This document shows positions 19,068 through 27,278 of a stretch of DNA of 59,519 nt, one piece after another. Numbering within the stretch: the stretch's first letter is position 1; every line of letters starts with the position of its first letter. The position numbers and the translations under genes are program-made. A model generated the notes under the pieces. It worked only from the letters and a program-made list of their open reading frames with translations, had not been told where the DNA came from and ran no database searches. Origin of the DNA: Gammaproteobacteria bacterium (lineage in GTDB: Bacteria; Pseudomonadota; Gammaproteobacteria; Steroidobacterales; Steroidobacteraceae). The stretch lies in NCBI GenBank assembly GCA_028293745.1, contig JAQGOF010000046.1:1-59519 (forward strand), written 5' to 3'.

Positions 19068-19984
19068 GTAAAGTCCGTTGTGAGCTCGCCGATGTTCTGA
19101 ACCCAGATCCGAACGCGGTCACCCGCCTTCAGGAACCTGCCGCGGGCTGCGCCGCAGCCCGCCGGCGTTCCGGTCGCAATGACATCTCCAGGCATCAACG
19201 TGAGACGGGTACTCAGGTGCGAGATCTGTTCCGCCATGCTGAAAATGAGATTCGAGCTGGAGGAGTCCTGCATCAGCTCCTCGTTCACCCACAGGCGGAT
19301 ACGCAGGTTCCCCGTATCACCAGCCTCATCCAACGGGCAGATCCAGGGCCCCAGCGGCAGTGCTCCGTCGAAGCATTTCTGGCTCACCCAATCGAACTTG
19401 AAGGGAGACTCGGCGGAGATCCCCTCGCGCTTGAGGTGATCTCGCGCCGACAGGTCGTTGGCGATCGTAAGCCCGGCAACGTAGTCGAGCGCCTCGCCAA
19501 TACCGACATTGCGACACTCGCGGCCCATGACGACGACGATCTCCGCCTCCCAGTCGACCTTGCTCGAATAGGCTGGCAAAGCAATCGAGCTGCCAGTGGC
19601 ACGCACGCACTGCGCCGACAGCTTGATGAAATGCCACGGCTTGAGTCCCAACTCGTGTGGGTCGGGCTCGGGGGGCAGGTTCAATGCCCTGGACATCTCC
19701 AGCACATGGTCCTTGTAATTGGCCCCGGCGCAAAAGATCGCCCCCGGATGGAGAATCGGCGCCAGCAACCGCACGCTCGACAGCGGAATGGCCCCCTGCA
19801 GCGAATCACTGCGCCGCGTGGCGCGTGCAATCTGTTTCAGTTTCGGCGAAAACTCCCGCCAGCTGCGAAGCACGTCGAGTACCGATGAGAAGACATCCAC
19901 GATGCGGTCATCGACGACGATACCGGCGCGCGGCGTGCCATCCGAGGTCGCGTACGTTGCAAGGCGATATGAGGTTTCCGACAT
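19064..19984 (-). CDS. Fumarylacetoacetate hydrolase (FAH) family protein
   Basis: 306 residues with the FAH catalytic domain at about 75-300: [15 protein letters not shown], the metal-binding [36 protein letters not shown] and [17 protein letters not shown]-family enzymes hydrolyse, decarboxylate or isomerise beta-diketo or 2-oxo acids (for example 4-oxalocrotonate decarboxylase-like, HpcE or acylpyruvate hydrolase types). The operon already encodes a DmpH-like decarboxylase, so this gene may act on a substituted ring-cleavage product. The exact reaction cannot be chosen. Confidence 0.85.
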   Translation of the reverse strand: MSETSYRLATYATSDGTPRAGIVVDDRIVDVFSSVLDVLRSWREFSPKLKQIARATRRSDSLQGAIPLSSVRLLAPILHPGAIFCAGANYKDHVLEMSRALNLPPEPDPHELGLKPWHFIKLSAQCVRATGSSIALPAYSSKVDWEAEIVVVMGRECRNVGIGEALDYVAGLTIANDLSARDHLKREGISAESPFKFDWVSQKCFDGALPLGPWICPLDEAGDTGNLRIRLWVNEELMQDSSSSNLIFSMAEQISHLSTRLTLMPGDVIATGTPAGCGAARGRFLKAGDRVRIWVQNIGELTTDFT

Positions 19985-19985
19985 G

Positions 19986-20486
19986 TCAGCTTTTCGGGGT
20001 TTTGCGCAAGGTCGATGCAGGCCGCTCGAAGCTCTTGCTCATGTGGCCCACGCCCTCCTGGTCGCCACGCTCGAACATCCATGAGTAGCCTCCGGGTGGA
20101 TTTGCCAGGATCTCCCATGAGTTGTCATCCGCGTCGTAGAAATAAAACCCGTACGTACCGTGTTGTACCGCCGGCTTGGTGATCTTCTTCAAGTGCCAGA
20201 TTTCCGCGTCGCGCACCGCGAGACGATGACACTCGTCGACTTCTTCTTCGGTCTCCACGTCGATTCCATTGTGATTCAGAAATGGCATCTCGCCCTTGCG
20301 CTGCGGCGGAACCTGCACGACAACGTAGATGTGCGGGCCACCCAGGCGGCACCAGATGGAAACCTTGCTGGCCTTGACGACTTCGAAACCCAGGAACTCC
20401 TCGTAGAAGCGCCGCGTGAAATCGAGGTCCTTGCTCTCGAGCGTCCCGTGAGACAGGAACTTGAGTTTGAGTGTCGAATCTTTCAT
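19986..20486 (-). CDS. VOC (glyoxalase/dioxygenase) superfamily protein
   Basis: 166 residues from the ATG at 20486, which has a G-rich Shine-Dalgarno stretch; an ATG at 20504 would overlap the preceding aldolase gene. A single pair of beta-alpha-beta-beta-beta modules is visible: LSHGTLESKDLDFTRRFYEEFLGF, then GTYGFYFYDADDNSWEI with a terminal glutamate suited to metal binding. The His ligand candidate is in FLSHGTL. It is much shorter than the extradiol dioxygenase two genes upstream, so it may be a lyase, isomerase or an accessory dioxygenase. Function is not assigned. Confidence 0.75.
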   Translation of the reverse strand: MKDSTLKLKFLSHGTLESKDLDFTRRFYEEFLGFEVVKASKVSIWCRLGGPHIYVVVQVPPQRKGEMPFLNHNGIDVETEEEVDECHRLAVRDAEIWHLKKITKPAVQHGTYGFYFYDADDNSWEILANPPGGYSWMFERGDQEGVGHMSKSFERPASTLRKTPKS

Positions 20487-20497
20487 ATGCCCCCCCA

Positions 20498-21187
20498 TCA
20501 ACACAGGTGCTCGGGGTCACCTGCCGTAAGCCAATCCCACATTCTCTCCACGATCCGTCCCGAGGTGACGGCCCGGTCCTTTGTCTCCTCCAGGGTGAGT
20601 ACCCTCCCCTCCAGCCCGGTGCCGAGCACCGCCAGCTCGACGCGGGCCGAATCTTCCAGGTACCACGCCATCACAATGGCTTCTTCGATGGATGCTCCCA
20701 CCGCCACAGCACCATTGCCACGCATGACCACTGCTCGGGCCGCCCCTAGTTCCCCGACCAGCGTCTGCGCACTGGCACTATCTCTCACCAGGCGAGGATC
20801 CTCGTGTAGCGGCGCGCCCGGACCAAAGTATGCACCGAATCCGTGTCGCGCCCTGGGTGTCAGGCCGAGCGTCGAAAGCGCGGTCAGATGCGGTGACTGG
20901 AAACGCGCGATCCCATGGACATCGCCTCGCTGTCGATAGATGTACTGATGCGCGAGCACCTCGGGCAGCGCATCCGCCGGCAGAGGTCGTTGCATGTGGA
21001 CAATCACCGGGACGTCTTCGGCGCCAACCAGCCCAAGTGGCTTGGGCGGACTGACAATGAAATGGTCGGCATCAATCCGCAGACTGCAGTGACCGTACGC
21101 ATGAACGAGCCCCGCGCGTGCAAGCGCGCGGGCTGCAACGCGGACCCGTCGGGCGTCGGCGGTGGACACCTGGACCGGGTCAGCCAT
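20498..21187 (-). CDS. Class II aldolase/adducin family protein
   Basis: 229 residues from the ATG at 21187; the longer frame to 21289 overlaps the dioxygenase gene and lacks homology. The fold is recognisable from ARALARAGLVHAYGHCSLRI at the N-terminus, SPPKPLGLV, and VVMRGNGAVAVGASIEEA near residue 170. Family members use a zinc ion to cleave C-C bonds (fuculose-phosphate aldolase) or decarboxylate aromatic and pyridine carboxylates. In this operon a decarboxylation or retro-aldol step on the substrate or ring-cleavage product is plausible. Its start overlaps the stop of the dioxygenase gene by 8 bp. Confidence 0.82.
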   Translation of the reverse strand: MADPVQVSTADARRVRVAARALARAGLVHAYGHCSLRIDADHFIVSPPKPLGLVGAEDVPVIVHMQRPLPADALPEVLAHQYIYRQRGDVHGIARFQSPHLTALSTLGLTPRARHGFGAYFGPGAPLHEDPRLVRDSASAQTLVGELGAARAVVMRGNGAVAVGASIEEAIVMAWYLEDSARVELAVLGTGLEGRVLTLEETKDRAVTSGRIVERMWDWLTAGDPEHLC

Positions 21188-22052
21188 CGTCGGCCGCCTG
21201 TACCGCGAATTCGGGAATGTCGGGTTTGGACCCCCACATGCAGAACGAGGAGCTCTTTGCCGGGAACTGCCGCGGAATGTAGCTCTCATCCGTGATCATA
21301 CGAACCCCGGACGAATACTCGTAGATCATTCCGTCGGGACCCTCGAAGTACAGGAACATTGCGCCCGAAGTTGGATGGCGGCCGGGGCCGAAAAGGATGC
21401 GAACGTTGTTTTCCCGCAGAAAATAGTACGAGCGCATGATGTCATCGATGCTTTCGACCTGGTGGTTGATGTGTTGTACACCAGTGTGCTTCGATGGGAA
21501 CAGCGCGATCCGATGATGCACCGGGTCGATTCTCAACAGGGGCGCGTCGCCAATCCAATCACTGACCCGGGCGTTGCATACCGTCGTCCAGAACACCTCG
21601 TCCTGGCGCGGCGCAATGGAATGCAGCCCGATGTGCGAGAAGCCGGTAATTCCAGCGTCTCGCGCGGGGAAATATCGCCGCCCGCTGTGGGCCGGCCGCG
21701 TGACGAGCTCAATTGAATTGCCGCTCGGATCCTTGAAGGTGATGAAGGCGTCTACGTAACGCTGCTCGCATTCCGTTCTGGTACCGGCCCGCACTGGATG
21801 GCCCGCGCGCTCGAGCTCGGCAGCAGCGCTGTCGAGCTCAGCTTTCGACAACAACTCGAACGCGGCGACGTGCTCCCGTGGATTTCCCGACGTATAGGCC
21901 AGTGTATGGTCCCGATCATCGGCACGCAGATACGCGCTCGTTCGATCGCGGCGAACGAGCTCCAGGCCCAGAATGCGGGTCGCGTAACGGACCGCATCGT
22001 CCAGATCTGCGGTCCCGAGCCGTATGTAACGGATATCGCGCAGGCAGATCAT
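21180..22052 (-). CDS. Type I extradiol ring-cleavage dioxygenase (VOC)
   Basis: 290 residues, the two-domain type I extradiol layout. The Fe(II) facial triad is visible as His140 (GFSHIGL), His194 (GVQHINHQV) and Glu245 (MIYEYSSG). The N-terminal module (about 5-125) lacks this triad, as usual. The enzyme opens a catechol ring next to the diol to give a semialdehyde or keto acid. Its position among HMSA dehydrogenase, tautomerase and decarboxylase genes says the product carries an aldehyde, because no meta-cleavage hydrolase gene is present. Its start overlaps the tautomerase stop by 4 bp. Confidence 0.9.
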   Translation of the reverse strand: MICLRDIRYIRLGTADLDDAVRYATRILGLELVRRDRTSAYLRADDRDHTLAYTSGNPREHVAAFELLSKAELDSAAAELERAGHPVRAGTRTECEQRYVDAFITFKDPSGNSIELVTRPAHSGRRYFPARDAGITGFSHIGLHSIAPRQDEVFWTTVCNARVSDWIGDAPLLRIDPVHHRIALFPSKHTGVQHINHQVESIDDIMRSYYFLRENNVRILFGPGRHPTSGAMFLYFEGPDGMIYEYSSGVRMITDESYIPRQFPAKSSSFCMWGSKPDIPEFAVQAADDG

Positions 22053-22240
22053 CGCCCCAGTTCCTTGGCGCTGACTCCGCCAATGCCCCAGTGCTCGGGG
22101 GGTATTTCCTGGACGATCACGCGAACGCTTTCGGGCTTCACTTTCAGCGCTTCGACAATGGCTGCCGTCACCGAACGGATGAGCGCCTGCTTGGCTTCCG
22201 GCGGGCGACCCTCGAGTATCTGTATGTTTGCGATAGGCAT
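22049..22240 (-). CDS. dmpI: 4-oxalocrotonate tautomerase
   Basis: 63 residues, a typical 4-OT monomer. Catalytic Pro1 follows the initiator Met (MPIANIQILEGR), Arg11 is in LEGR, Arg39 in ESVRVIV, and the hydrophobic active-site residue Phe50 is replaced by Trp (PEHWGIGG). It ketonises 2-hydroxymuconate to 2-oxo-3-hexenedioate in the dehydrogenative branch of the meta pathway. It overlaps the dioxygenase gene by 4 bp and follows the decarboxylase gene by 15 bp. Confidence 0.92.
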   Translation of the reverse strand: MPIANIQILEGRPPEAKQALIRSVTAAIVEALKVKPESVRVIVQEIPPEHWGIGGVSAKELGR

Positions 22241-22255
22241 GAATGCCGCCCTGGC

Positions 22256-23041
22256 TCAGGTGAAACGAACTGACAGTGAGCCGAGCGTCTGGAAGCGCGC
22301 GGCGAAGTGATCTCCCGCCTTTGCACCGATTGCCTCGGTGATGCCACCTGTCATGACATACGTGCCTGCGGGTATGGTCTGCTCCCGTTCTGCGAGTAGA
22401 TTGGCTAGCAGCGCAAGGCTCAATGCCGGGTGCCCCAGCACGGCGGCGCCTGCTCCGAACGCAACACCCTCGCCGTTCTTTTCCACGACGACACCCAGTG
22501 TTCGCAGATCGAGCTCATCAACGCGGCGCGCGCAGCCACCGACGATGTACCGGGCAGACGACGCGTTGTCAGCTACCACACTGGGAAGATCGAACTTGAA
22601 GTCGCGGTAGCGCGAATCAATCACCTCGATGGCCGGAACAACGAAGTCAACCGCCGCGAGTGCGCTTGCAATCGTGCAACCGGGACCCTGCAGGGAACTG
22701 CGCGTGACGAATGCAATCTCAGGCTCGATGCGCGGATGTATGAGCCTGGAGGTGGACACCTCGAAATCAGCGGGCACGCAATATTCATCGAGCAGAAATC
22801 CGTAGATCGGAGTCTCGACACCCATCTGCTTCATCTTGGCGCGTGAAGTCAGTCCCATCTTCAGCCCTGTCAGCCGGGCGCCCGCGGCAAGCCGACGCCG
22901 GCGCAGCGCCCATTGCACCTCATAGGCCTCAGCCAGGCTGAGCCCGCCGGGCTCGACAGCTGAGAGCTGGGGCACCGCGCGGCACTCCAGGGCGGCCGAC
23001 TCGAGTCGTTGTGCATGTTCGGCAATCTTTGCAGGTGTCAT
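22256..23041 (-). CDS. dmpH: 4-oxalocrotonate decarboxylase
   Basis: 261 residues of the hydratase/decarboxylase (MhpD-like) family. The sequence tracks DmpH closely: LKMGLTSRAKMKQMGVETPI, IHPRIEPEIAFVT with the metal-binding Glu pair, IEVIDSRYRDFKFDL, and LGHPALSLALLANLLAE. It decarboxylates 2-oxo-3-hexenedioate to 2-oxopent-4-enoate, working in a complex with the hydratase encoded just upstream (4-bp overlap). The GxKMG...METPIYG signature distinguishes it from the neighbouring hydratase paralogue. Confidence 0.92.
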   Translation of the reverse strand: MTPAKIAEHAQRLESAALECRAVPQLSAVEPGGLSLAEAYEVQWALRRRRLAAGARLTGLKMGLTSRAKMKQMGVETPIYGFLLDEYCVPADFEVSTSRLIHPRIEPEIAFVTRSSLQGPGCTIASALAAVDFVVPAIEVIDSRYRDFKFDLPSVVADNASSARYIVGGCARRVDELDLRTLGVVVEKNGEGVAFGAGAAVLGHPALSLALLANLLAEREQTIPAGTYVMTGGITEAIGAKAGDHFAARFQTLGSLSVRFT

Positions 23042-23826
23042 GGTACGAACCGGACCGAGGCAGAGCCGATTCCGCCGATCGACAGTTGCAAACAGTCACC
23101 GGCCGTTACGGGAATGAGCGCGCCGAGTGACCCGGAGAGAATCACCTCCCCGGCCTGCAGCGGTATTCCGAACCGGCCCAGTGCATTGGCGAGCCAGGTA
23201 ACGCAGTTGACCGGCGAGCCGAGAGCGGCGGCGCCGGCACCGGTGCATTCCACGTGGCCGTTCTTCTCCAGCACCATTCCGCACACTGACAAGTCAACAG
23301 TGCGGGGATCGACGGCACGGTCGCCGAGAACGAACATTCCTGCGGAGGCGTTATCGGCCACCGTGTCCTGCAAGCGGATCCGCCAGTCGCGGATCCGGGA
23401 GTCAACGATCTCGAAACACGGCATGACGAAACGCGTGGCATACAGAACATCGGCATTGCTGATGCCGGGGCCGGCGAGATCGCGCTCGAGCAGAAAGGCG
23501 ATCTCGCCTTCGGCGCGCGGTTGCAACAGGGTGCCGACCGAAATGGTGTCGCAAGCCACCATGCTCGCCAGCAGTTGTCCGAAATCCGGCTCGCTGACCG
23601 CCAGCGCGCGCTGCACTACGCGGCTCGTCAGCCCGATCTTCTTGCCGACGATGCGGTCTCCCAATGCCAGGCGCCGGCGGATCACCTGCTCCTGGACCTG
23701 GTAGGCGTCCTCGACTGTCATGGCGGGCTCGCGCGCGGTCAGAGGCTCGACGGGAGTGCGCGAGCACAGGCTGTCGAACAGCTCATTGCCCAGTTGTGCG
23801 ATTCGGCTCGGCTCGAGGTTTGCCAT
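23038..23826 (-). CDS. dmpE: 2-oxopent-4-enoate hydratase
   Basis: 262 residues, paralogous to the next gene but of the DmpE/MhpD type: IVGKKIGLTSRVVQRALAVS, PRAEGEIAFLLERDL carrying the metal ligands, CFEIVDSRIRDWRIRLQDTV, and GSPVNCVTWLANALGRFG. It hydrates 2-oxopent-4-enoate to 4-hydroxy-2-oxovalerate for the downstream aldolase. It lies 7 bp after the semialdehyde dehydrogenase gene and overlaps the decarboxylase by 4 bp. Confidence 0.93.
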   Translation of the reverse strand: MANLEPSRIAQLGNELFDSLCSRTPVEPLTAREPAMTVEDAYQVQEQVIRRRLALGDRIVGKKIGLTSRVVQRALAVSEPDFGQLLASMVACDTISVGTLLQPRAEGEIAFLLERDLAGPGISNADVLYATRFVMPCFEIVDSRIRDWRIRLQDTVADNASAGMFVLGDRAVDPRTVDLSVCGMVLEKNGHVECTGAGAAALGSPVNCVTWLANALGRFGIPLQAGEVILSGSLGALIPVTAGDCLQLSIGGIGSASVRFVP

Positions 23827-23833
23827 GCGGGTG

Positions 23834-25300
23834 TCAGGTGCTCACACAAACGTTACGCAGATCCGTGTAGAACTCGAGAGAATGGACACCGCCTTCGCGG
23901 CCGATGCCTGATTGCTTCGATCCTCCGAAGGGTGTACGCAGATCGCGGAGGAACCACGAATTGATCCAGACAATTCCGGCGTTGATGCTGGCACCCAGGC
24001 GAAAAGACCGGGCGACATCGCGCGTCCATGCCGTCGCTGCAAGGCCGTATGGCGTGTCATTTGCCAGCCGCACGGCTTCATCCTCGGTGTCGAAGGGTCG
24101 GATGTGACAACACGGCCCGAAGATCTCGTCGCGGATTACGCTGGAAGTCTCCGGCAGGCCCGTCCAGATAGTCGGTTGGATCCACGCGCCGCTGGCGAGT
24201 GATTCGGGCATGTTGGGTATCCCGCCTCCGCAGACGACCGTTGCGCCATCCGCGACTGCCCGCCGGTAGTATTTCAACACCTTGTCCCGGTGCTCAATGC
24301 TGATGAGCGGGCCGATCCCCGTGCTCTTGTCGGAAGGATGTCCGGGCTTCAGCGCCTGCGCCTTGTCCCGCAGGGCGGCAACGAACCGTTCGAATACCGG
24401 CCGCTCGACATAAACACGCTCGGTGCCCAGACAAATCTGCCCGGTGTTGAGGAATGCCGCCCGGCTGATACCGGCCACGGCGGCCTCCAGGTCGCAATCG
24501 GCGAATACGATTGCCGGGTTCTTGCCGCCCAGCTCGAGCGACACGGGCCGGGTACCTTCGGCAGCCGCTTGCATGATCTGACCGCCCGTACCCGTCTCGC
24601 CCGTGAACGTGATCGCCGCAATTCCGCGGTGCCGTGTCAGATACTCACCCGCAGATCCCGGACCGAAACCGTGTACGACGTTGTAGACCCCTGGGGGTAC
24701 GCCTACGGCCTGCATCACCTCTCCAAGGAGTGTTGCAGTTGCGGGTGTCTCCTCGGATGGCTTGACCACGACGGTGTTGCCACAGGCCAGTGCCGGAGCC
24801 ACCTTCCATGTCATCAGCAGAAGTGGCAGATTCCACGGGCAGATGACGCCAATGACGCCCCTGGGCACACGCAAAGAGTAGTTGTACGCTTTGCGCCCCT
24901 CGGGCGTCGTCATCTCGAAGAATTCGGTGGGTACGTTCTTGACGGCATCGGCAAACACGCGAAAATTGGCCGCCCCGCGCGGAATGTCCACGTGCGAGGC
25001 GATGGACCGGGGCTTACCGGTGTCATTGACTTCCGCGTCGAGAAAATCATCGAAACGCCGATCTATCTCGCGCGCAACGGCGTGCAACATGTCGGTACGC
25101 TGCGCCAGCGTCAGCCGCCCCCAGGGTCCCTCTAGCGCGGCCGTCGCCGCCTGCACGGCCAAATCAACCTCGGGCTGGCCTCCTTCGGCCACTGTTCCGA
25201 CCAGGCTGCCATCCACCGGCGAAAACTTCTCGAAATGGCGCTCCGAGGCCGACTGCACGAAGCGATTGGCGATGAAATGGCAGAATGTCGTGACGCTCAT
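23834..25300 (-). CDS. dmpC: 2-hydroxymuconic semialdehyde dehydrogenase
   Basis: 488 residues of the aldehyde dehydrogenase superfamily. Key residues are Asn156 region (ICPWNLPLL), Glu256 in SLELGGKNPAIVF, and catalytic Cys290 in NTGQICLGTERVYVE. The overall pattern matches the HMSDH/aminomuconate-semialdehyde dehydrogenase group. It oxidises the ring-cleavage semialdehyde with NAD, committing carbon to the tautomerase branch. It is the first gene of the eleven-gene leftward operon, divergent from a LysR regulator. An aminomuconate-type role cannot be excluded. Confidence 0.92.
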   Translation of the reverse strand: MSVTTFCHFIANRFVQSASERHFEKFSPVDGSLVGTVAEGGQPEVDLAVQAATAALEGPWGRLTLAQRTDMLHAVAREIDRRFDDFLDAEVNDTGKPRSIASHVDIPRGAANFRVFADAVKNVPTEFFEMTTPEGRKAYNYSLRVPRGVIGVICPWNLPLLLMTWKVAPALACGNTVVVKPSEETPATATLLGEVMQAVGVPPGVYNVVHGFGPGSAGEYLTRHRGIAAITFTGETGTGGQIMQAAAEGTRPVSLELGGKNPAIVFADCDLEAAVAGISRAAFLNTGQICLGTERVYVERPVFERFVAALRDKAQALKPGHPSDKSTGIGPLISIEHRDKVLKYYRRAVADGATVVCGGGIPNMPESLASGAWIQPTIWTGLPETSSVIRDEIFGPCCHIRPFDTEDEAVRLANDTPYGLAATAWTRDVARSFRLGASINAGIVWINSWFLRDLRTPFGGSKQSGIGREGGVHSLEFYTDLRNVCVST

Positions 25301-25401
25301 GGGGCGAGGACGTTACGGTCGAAGCCCGCAGCGGGTCGAATGAAAAGACGACATACCTGCAATTCGGCGCTAGCATGCGGCTCGAAAGGGGGTAGTGGGT
25401 C
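25301..25401. promoter_or_regulatory. Divergent promoter region of the meta-cleavage operon and its LysR gene
   Basis: 101 bp separate the two start codons. A dyad CCCGC-A-GCGGG lies at 25325-25335, bracketed by TCGA at 25319-25322 and 25336-25339, placing it 19-39 bp before the dehydrogenase start. LysR regulators usually bind such interrupted dyads between divergent genes, so this is a candidate site. No convincing sigma-70 hexamers are evident, and the assignment is inference. Confidence 0.35.
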
Positions 25402-26376
25402 ATGAGCTTCAATCGCCTGGATTTGAATCTGCTGCGCGTTTTCGACGCGATTTTCCAGACGCGCAGCGTCACGGTAGCCGCATCGAACCTGCACCTGACA
25501 CAGCCGGCTGTCAGCAAACAGCTCAACCGCCTGCGCGAGGTGCTCGAAGATCCCCTGTTCGTACGCACGAGCGACGGCATGGCCCCCACGCCGCGGGCCG
25601 AGGCGATCGCCGGCCCGATCCGCAAGGCGCTCAGCGAGGTACGCAACACCATCGAGCGGCAGTTGGGCTTCGATGCGGCGCTCTCCGACCGCACCTTCCG
25701 GATCTTCATGAGTGACCTCGGGCAGATGGTGCTGCTGCCCAGGGTGCTGGAGCTGATTTCGCGGGAAGCGCCGTTCGTGAACATCCACTCGGTGCAGGTG
25801 CCACCCGCACGGATGCGCAGTGTTGCGCTCGAATCCGGCGAGGTAGACCTCGCAGTCGGCTATTTCGAAGAGTTCGAAGGCTCCATCCACTGCCAGGTGC
25901 TGTTCGAGGAACACTATGTCGGGTTGGTCCGTGCCAGCCATCCCACCATCCGCGATACGATCTCCTTCGAGCGTTTCCTGCAGACTCCGCAGCTGGTCTA
26001 TCACCCCACCGGGGGTGGGCACAGCTCGCAGGAGAGCTTTGTTGACAAGGCCTTCTGGGCAGCGGGCCTCGAGCGCCGCGTTGCCGTGCGAGTCGCGCAC
26101 ACCATGGGAATAACCTCCATCGTGTCGAGCACGGACCTGCTCGTCGTGGTGCCGCACCGGCTCGCCAAGGCCTGCGCCGAGCTGGTCGACGTGAGCATTC
26201 TCGAGCTGCCGATCGAAATCCCCAGCTTCCATATCTCCCAGTACTGGCACGAGCGATTCCATACGGACCCCGGCAACCGCTGGCTGCGGGGATTGTTCGC
26301 GCAGCTCTACGGCGGGCGACAGGCCGTCGAGGCGACTCCCCAGACGGTGGCCGCAAGAGAGCTGGCCGACTGCTGA
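25402..26376 (+). CDS. LysR-family regulator of the aromatic operon
   Basis: 324 residues. The N-terminal HTH (LDLNLLRVFDAIFQTRSVTV, then LHLTQPAVSKQLNRLRE) belongs to the NodD/NahR/LinR-like branch, as does MAPTPRAEAIAGPIRKAL. The effector-binding domain runs from about residue 93. NahR-like members activate aromatic catabolic operons in response to an aromatic or ring-cleavage intermediate. It is divergent from the dehydrogenase-headed operon and may also drive the SDR genes on its own strand, 128 bp downstream. Confidence 0.92.
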   Translation: MSFNRLDLNLLRVFDAIFQTRSVTVAASNLHLTQPAVSKQLNRLREVLEDPLFVRTSDGMAPTPRAEAIAGPIRKALSEVRNTIERQLGFDAALSDRTFRIFMSDLGQMVLLPRVLELISREAPFVNIHSVQVPPARMRSVALESGEVDLAVGYFEEFEGSIHCQVLFEEHYVGLVRASHPTIRDTISFERFLQTPQLVYHPTGGGHSSQESFVDKAFWAAGLERRVAVRVAHTMGITSIVSSTDLLVVVPHRLAKACAELVDVSILELPIEIPSFHISQYWHERFHTDPGNRWLRGLFAQLYGGRQAVEATPQTVAARELADC

Positions 26377-26504
26377 AAGCTGCAGTCCGAACAAGGGGTT
26401 GCGGTCCCATGCCGCCCGGAAATCTGCCGCATGTCCAGATGTGATTCGACCGGCGCGCCGGGCGCGCCGTATCGTCCCGTCGAGCTGGAAAAACGAGGGG
26501 CACT

Positions 26505-27260
26505 GTGCAGGGCAAGACGATCATAGTCACGGGCGCGGGCGGGGGAATCGGGCGCGCGGCATCCCTCGTCCTCGCAAACGCGGGCGCAAACGTGGTCGTC
26601 ACTGACATTGCCAAGGACGCAGGCAGGGTTACGGCTGACGCAGTTCGTTCCGCCGGCGGTGTTGCACTGTTCGTTCAAGCCGATCTGGCCGTCGAGCAGG
26701 AAGTTCGCGCCATCGTCGAGCGGGCGGTATCAACCTACGGGCGGCTGGATGGCGCGTTCAACAACGCTGGCCTGGAGCAATGCGCCGTTGCGCTGCACGA
26801 GCTCACGACGGAGCAATGGGAGCGGGCGCTGAGAGTTGACCTGACGAGCGTGTTCTGGTGCATCAAGTACCAGGTGCTCGCAATGATGCGCAGCGGCGGT
26901 GGCTCGATAGTCAACACTGCCTCGTCCCTGGGGCAGGTTGCCATTCAGAACGCGAGCGAATATATCACCGCCAAACATGGTGTTGTCGGACTGACACGCG
27001 CGGCTGCCGCGGAGTACGGTGCACGCGGGATTCGCGTCAACGCGGTGCTGCCTGGAATCACTCGGACTCCGATGATCGCCCGTCTCACGCAGGACGCGAG
27101 GTTCAGCGCGTTTTTCGAGAAGCTGAAGGAGCGGCACCCGATCGGGCGCTTTGGCGAGCCGGCGGAGATCGGCGAGGCGGTGAAATGGTTGTTGTCGGAT
27201 GCCGCATCCTTCATGAACGGGGCGGCGATGGCAGTCGACGGCGGTTATCTTGCGATCTAG
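26505..27260 (+). CDS. SDR family NAD(P)-dependent oxidoreductase
   Basis: 251 residues with a GTG start behind an ACGAGGGG site. It is a classical SDR: cofactor loop TGAGGGIG near residues 9-16, NNAG strand (FNNAGLEQ), catalytic Ser in NTASSLGQ and YxxxK as YITAK, and a C-terminal FMNGAAMAVDGGY. The acidic residue after the second strand (VVVTDIAKDAG) favours NAD. It probably oxidises or reduces an alcohol/ketone of the aromatic substrate or a dihydrodiol. It is first in a three-gene run with an AtaL/NTF2 fusion and a second SDR. Confidence 0.88.
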   Translation: MQGKTIIVTGAGGGIGRAASLVLANAGANVVVTDIAKDAGRVTADAVRSAGGVALFVQADLAVEQEVRAIVERAVSTYGRLDGAFNNAGLEQCAVALHELTTEQWERALRVDLTSVFWCIKYQVLAMMRSGGGSIVNTASSLGQVAIQNASEYITAKHGVVGLTRAAAAEYGARGIRVNAVLPGITRTPMIARLTQDARFSAFFEKLKERHPIGRFGEPAEIGEAVKWLLSDAASFMNGAAMAVDGGYLAI

Positions 27261-27278
27261 TCACTGCAGAGGTGCGGC

